Translations under genes and position numbers: made by a program
The notes under the pieces: model-generated
The model's database searches: none
The model's input: only the letters and a program-made list of their open reading frames with translations
What the model was told of the DNA's origin: nothing
Shown here: piece after piece, positions 63,222-64,000 of the stretch
Numbering within the stretch: position 1 is the first letter of the stretch
Layout: each line of letters begins with the position of its first letter
Assembly: GCF_021556395.1 (NCBI RefSeq)
Contig: NZ_JAKGCS010000025.1
Location: 62,001-126,000 of the forward strand
DNA length: 64,000 bases
Direction: 5' to 3'
Origin: Acuticoccus kalidii
GTDB lineage: Bacteria; Pseudomonadota; Alphaproteobacteria; Rhizobiales; Amorphaceae

Positions 63222-64000
63222 TCACCAGGTCGAAAGGGCCGGCTCGGCTCCTTGAGCGCGGGCGGCCTCTTGGGGGGGAAGGGTCACGGGAAGCAGGAAG
63301 GGCCGCGTCTCGTGCGCATGCATCGTGCGCTCGACGAGCGCGCCGAAGCGCTGGCGGAAACTCTCTTGGGAGAAGAGGCGCGCCTGGGCGACGATCCGCT
63401 CCGGATCGAAGCGGTCCTCGATCGTGCAGAACCGCTCGACCGCTTCGATGAGCGCCTCGGTCGACTGGGTGTCGAAGAAGAGCCCGGTTTCCCCGTCGAT
63501 GACGCTGTCGCGCACGCCGCCTTTGCCATAGGCGATGACCGGCACGCCGGAGGCCATCGCCTCGACCGGAACGATGCCGAAATCCTCGAGCGGCGGGAAG
63601 ATGACGGCCCGCGCGGTGCGATAGAGCACGGCGAGCTCCTCGTTCGGGACGCGGCCGAGAAAGCGGACATTGTCCCCCGCCTTCTGCTTCAGCGCGGCGG
63701 CGCCGTCACCCGAGCCGACGACGGTGAGGGGCAGGCCGAGCCGCGAAAACGCCTCGATGGCGATGTCGGCGCGCTTATAGGGCACGAGCTCGGAGATGAA
63801 GAGGAAGTGCGCGCCGCGGCGCTGCGGGCCGGGCCGATAGATCGACAGGTCGACCGGCGGATTGATGACCGTCGACTCGCGGCCATAATACCGGCGGATC
63901 CGTTCGGCCGCGAAGCTCGAATTGGCGACGAAATGATCGACCCGCGCCGCCGTCGACACGTCCCATTGGCGAAGCTGATGGGCGACGTGACCGAAGACGA
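63222..64000 (-). CDS. Glycosyltransferase family 4 protein, partial at window edge
   Basis: The visible part is the C-terminal 260 or so residues of a GT-B enzyme. RVDHFVANSSFAAERIRRYYG and STVINPPVDLSIYRPGP are the linker, then FLFISELVPYKRADIAIEAF, FLGRVPNEELAVLYRTARAV and EDFGIVPVEAMASGVPVIAY with the Glu-x7-Glu motif of family 4. The frame continues beyond base 64000, so the N-terminus is missing. It probably builds the repeat unit of the exopolysaccharide. Confidence 0.9.
   Translation of the reverse strand, partial: VFGHVAHQLRQWDVSTAARVDHFVANSSFAAERIRRYYGRESTVINPPVDLSIYRPGPQRRGAHFLFISELVPYKRADIAIEAFSRLGLPLTVVGSGDGAAALKQKAGDNVRFLGRVPNEELAVLYRTARAVIFPPLEDFGIVPVEAMASGVPVIAYGKGGVRDSVIDGETGLFFDTQSTEALIEAVERFCTIEDRFDPERIVAQARLFSQESFRQRFGALVERTMHAHETRPFLLPVTLPPQEAARAQGAEPALSTW

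Overview
The window is high-GC DNA from an alphaproteobacterium, most likely of the Hyphomicrobiales (Rhizobiales). Gene content supports this: a NuoH-to-NuoN block running into birA, RNase J, methylmalonyl-CoA epimerase and a DUF1467 protein, together with a Tim44-like protein, a DUF1022/ELM1-family protein and an ExoF-like polysaccharide export protein. I see no insertion sequence, prophage or CRISPR array. The genus cannot be fixed from sequence alone.

Layout. 1-13.6 kb: nuoH and nuoI, then about 11.8 kb of unrelated genes on both strands. These are a 42-aa membrane peptide, an Aas-type acyl-ACP ligase, a methyltransferase, an ELM1-family protein, a glycosyltransferase, an XRE regulator with an inverted-repeat operator, a BASS transporter, purB, several small proteins and a Tim44-like protein. 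13.6-22.9 kb: nuoJKLMN, birA, rnj, mce and a DUF1467 gene, tightly packed with overlapping stops and starts. 23-24.4 kb: tyrS, preceded by what looks like a complete tyrosine attenuator (a 16-codon leader with tandem Tyr codons, competing hairpins and a terminator). 24.4-32.3 kb: a Cys-rich secreted protein, an Atm1-type ABC exporter, and a padR-adaptor-RND efflux operon. 32.3-35.4 kb: speD-speE, tRNA-Val(UAC) and a PhoD-like phosphatase. 35.5-47.4 kb: a long minus-strand run (dienelactone hydrolase-like, an NmrA remnant, pirin, VOC dioxygenase, MFS exporter with adaptor, amidohydrolase, isochorismatase-like hydrolase, glutamine amidotransferase-like, homoserine dehydrogenase-like) headed by a divergent LysR gene. 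It resembles a detoxification or catabolic locus for electrophilic or aromatic compounds. 47.4-53.4 kb: a DMT transporter, an Lrp-LysE pair, an aquaporin and a large arylsulfatase. 53.5-64 kb: an RTX calcium-binding protein, a P5C reductase-like gene, and a minus-strand exopolysaccharide cluster (polymerase, ExoF-like export protein, TIGR04325 methyltransferase, flippase, galE, a 2OG-Fe(II) oxygenase-like protein, and a GT4 glycosyltransferase cut by the window edge).

The strongest candidate for an undescribed element is the tyrS leader at about 22948-23131. A short ORF with adjacent Tyr codons, a 1:2 hairpin, a 2:3 antiterminator and a 3:4 terminator with a T-run lie in the classical order upstream of tyrosyl-tRNA synthetase. 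The apparent promoter sits so close to the leader ATG that the leader peptide may be translated from a leaderless mRNA.

Functional assignments come from reading the translated sequences for family motifs. No database search or folding program was run, and helices were paired by eye.
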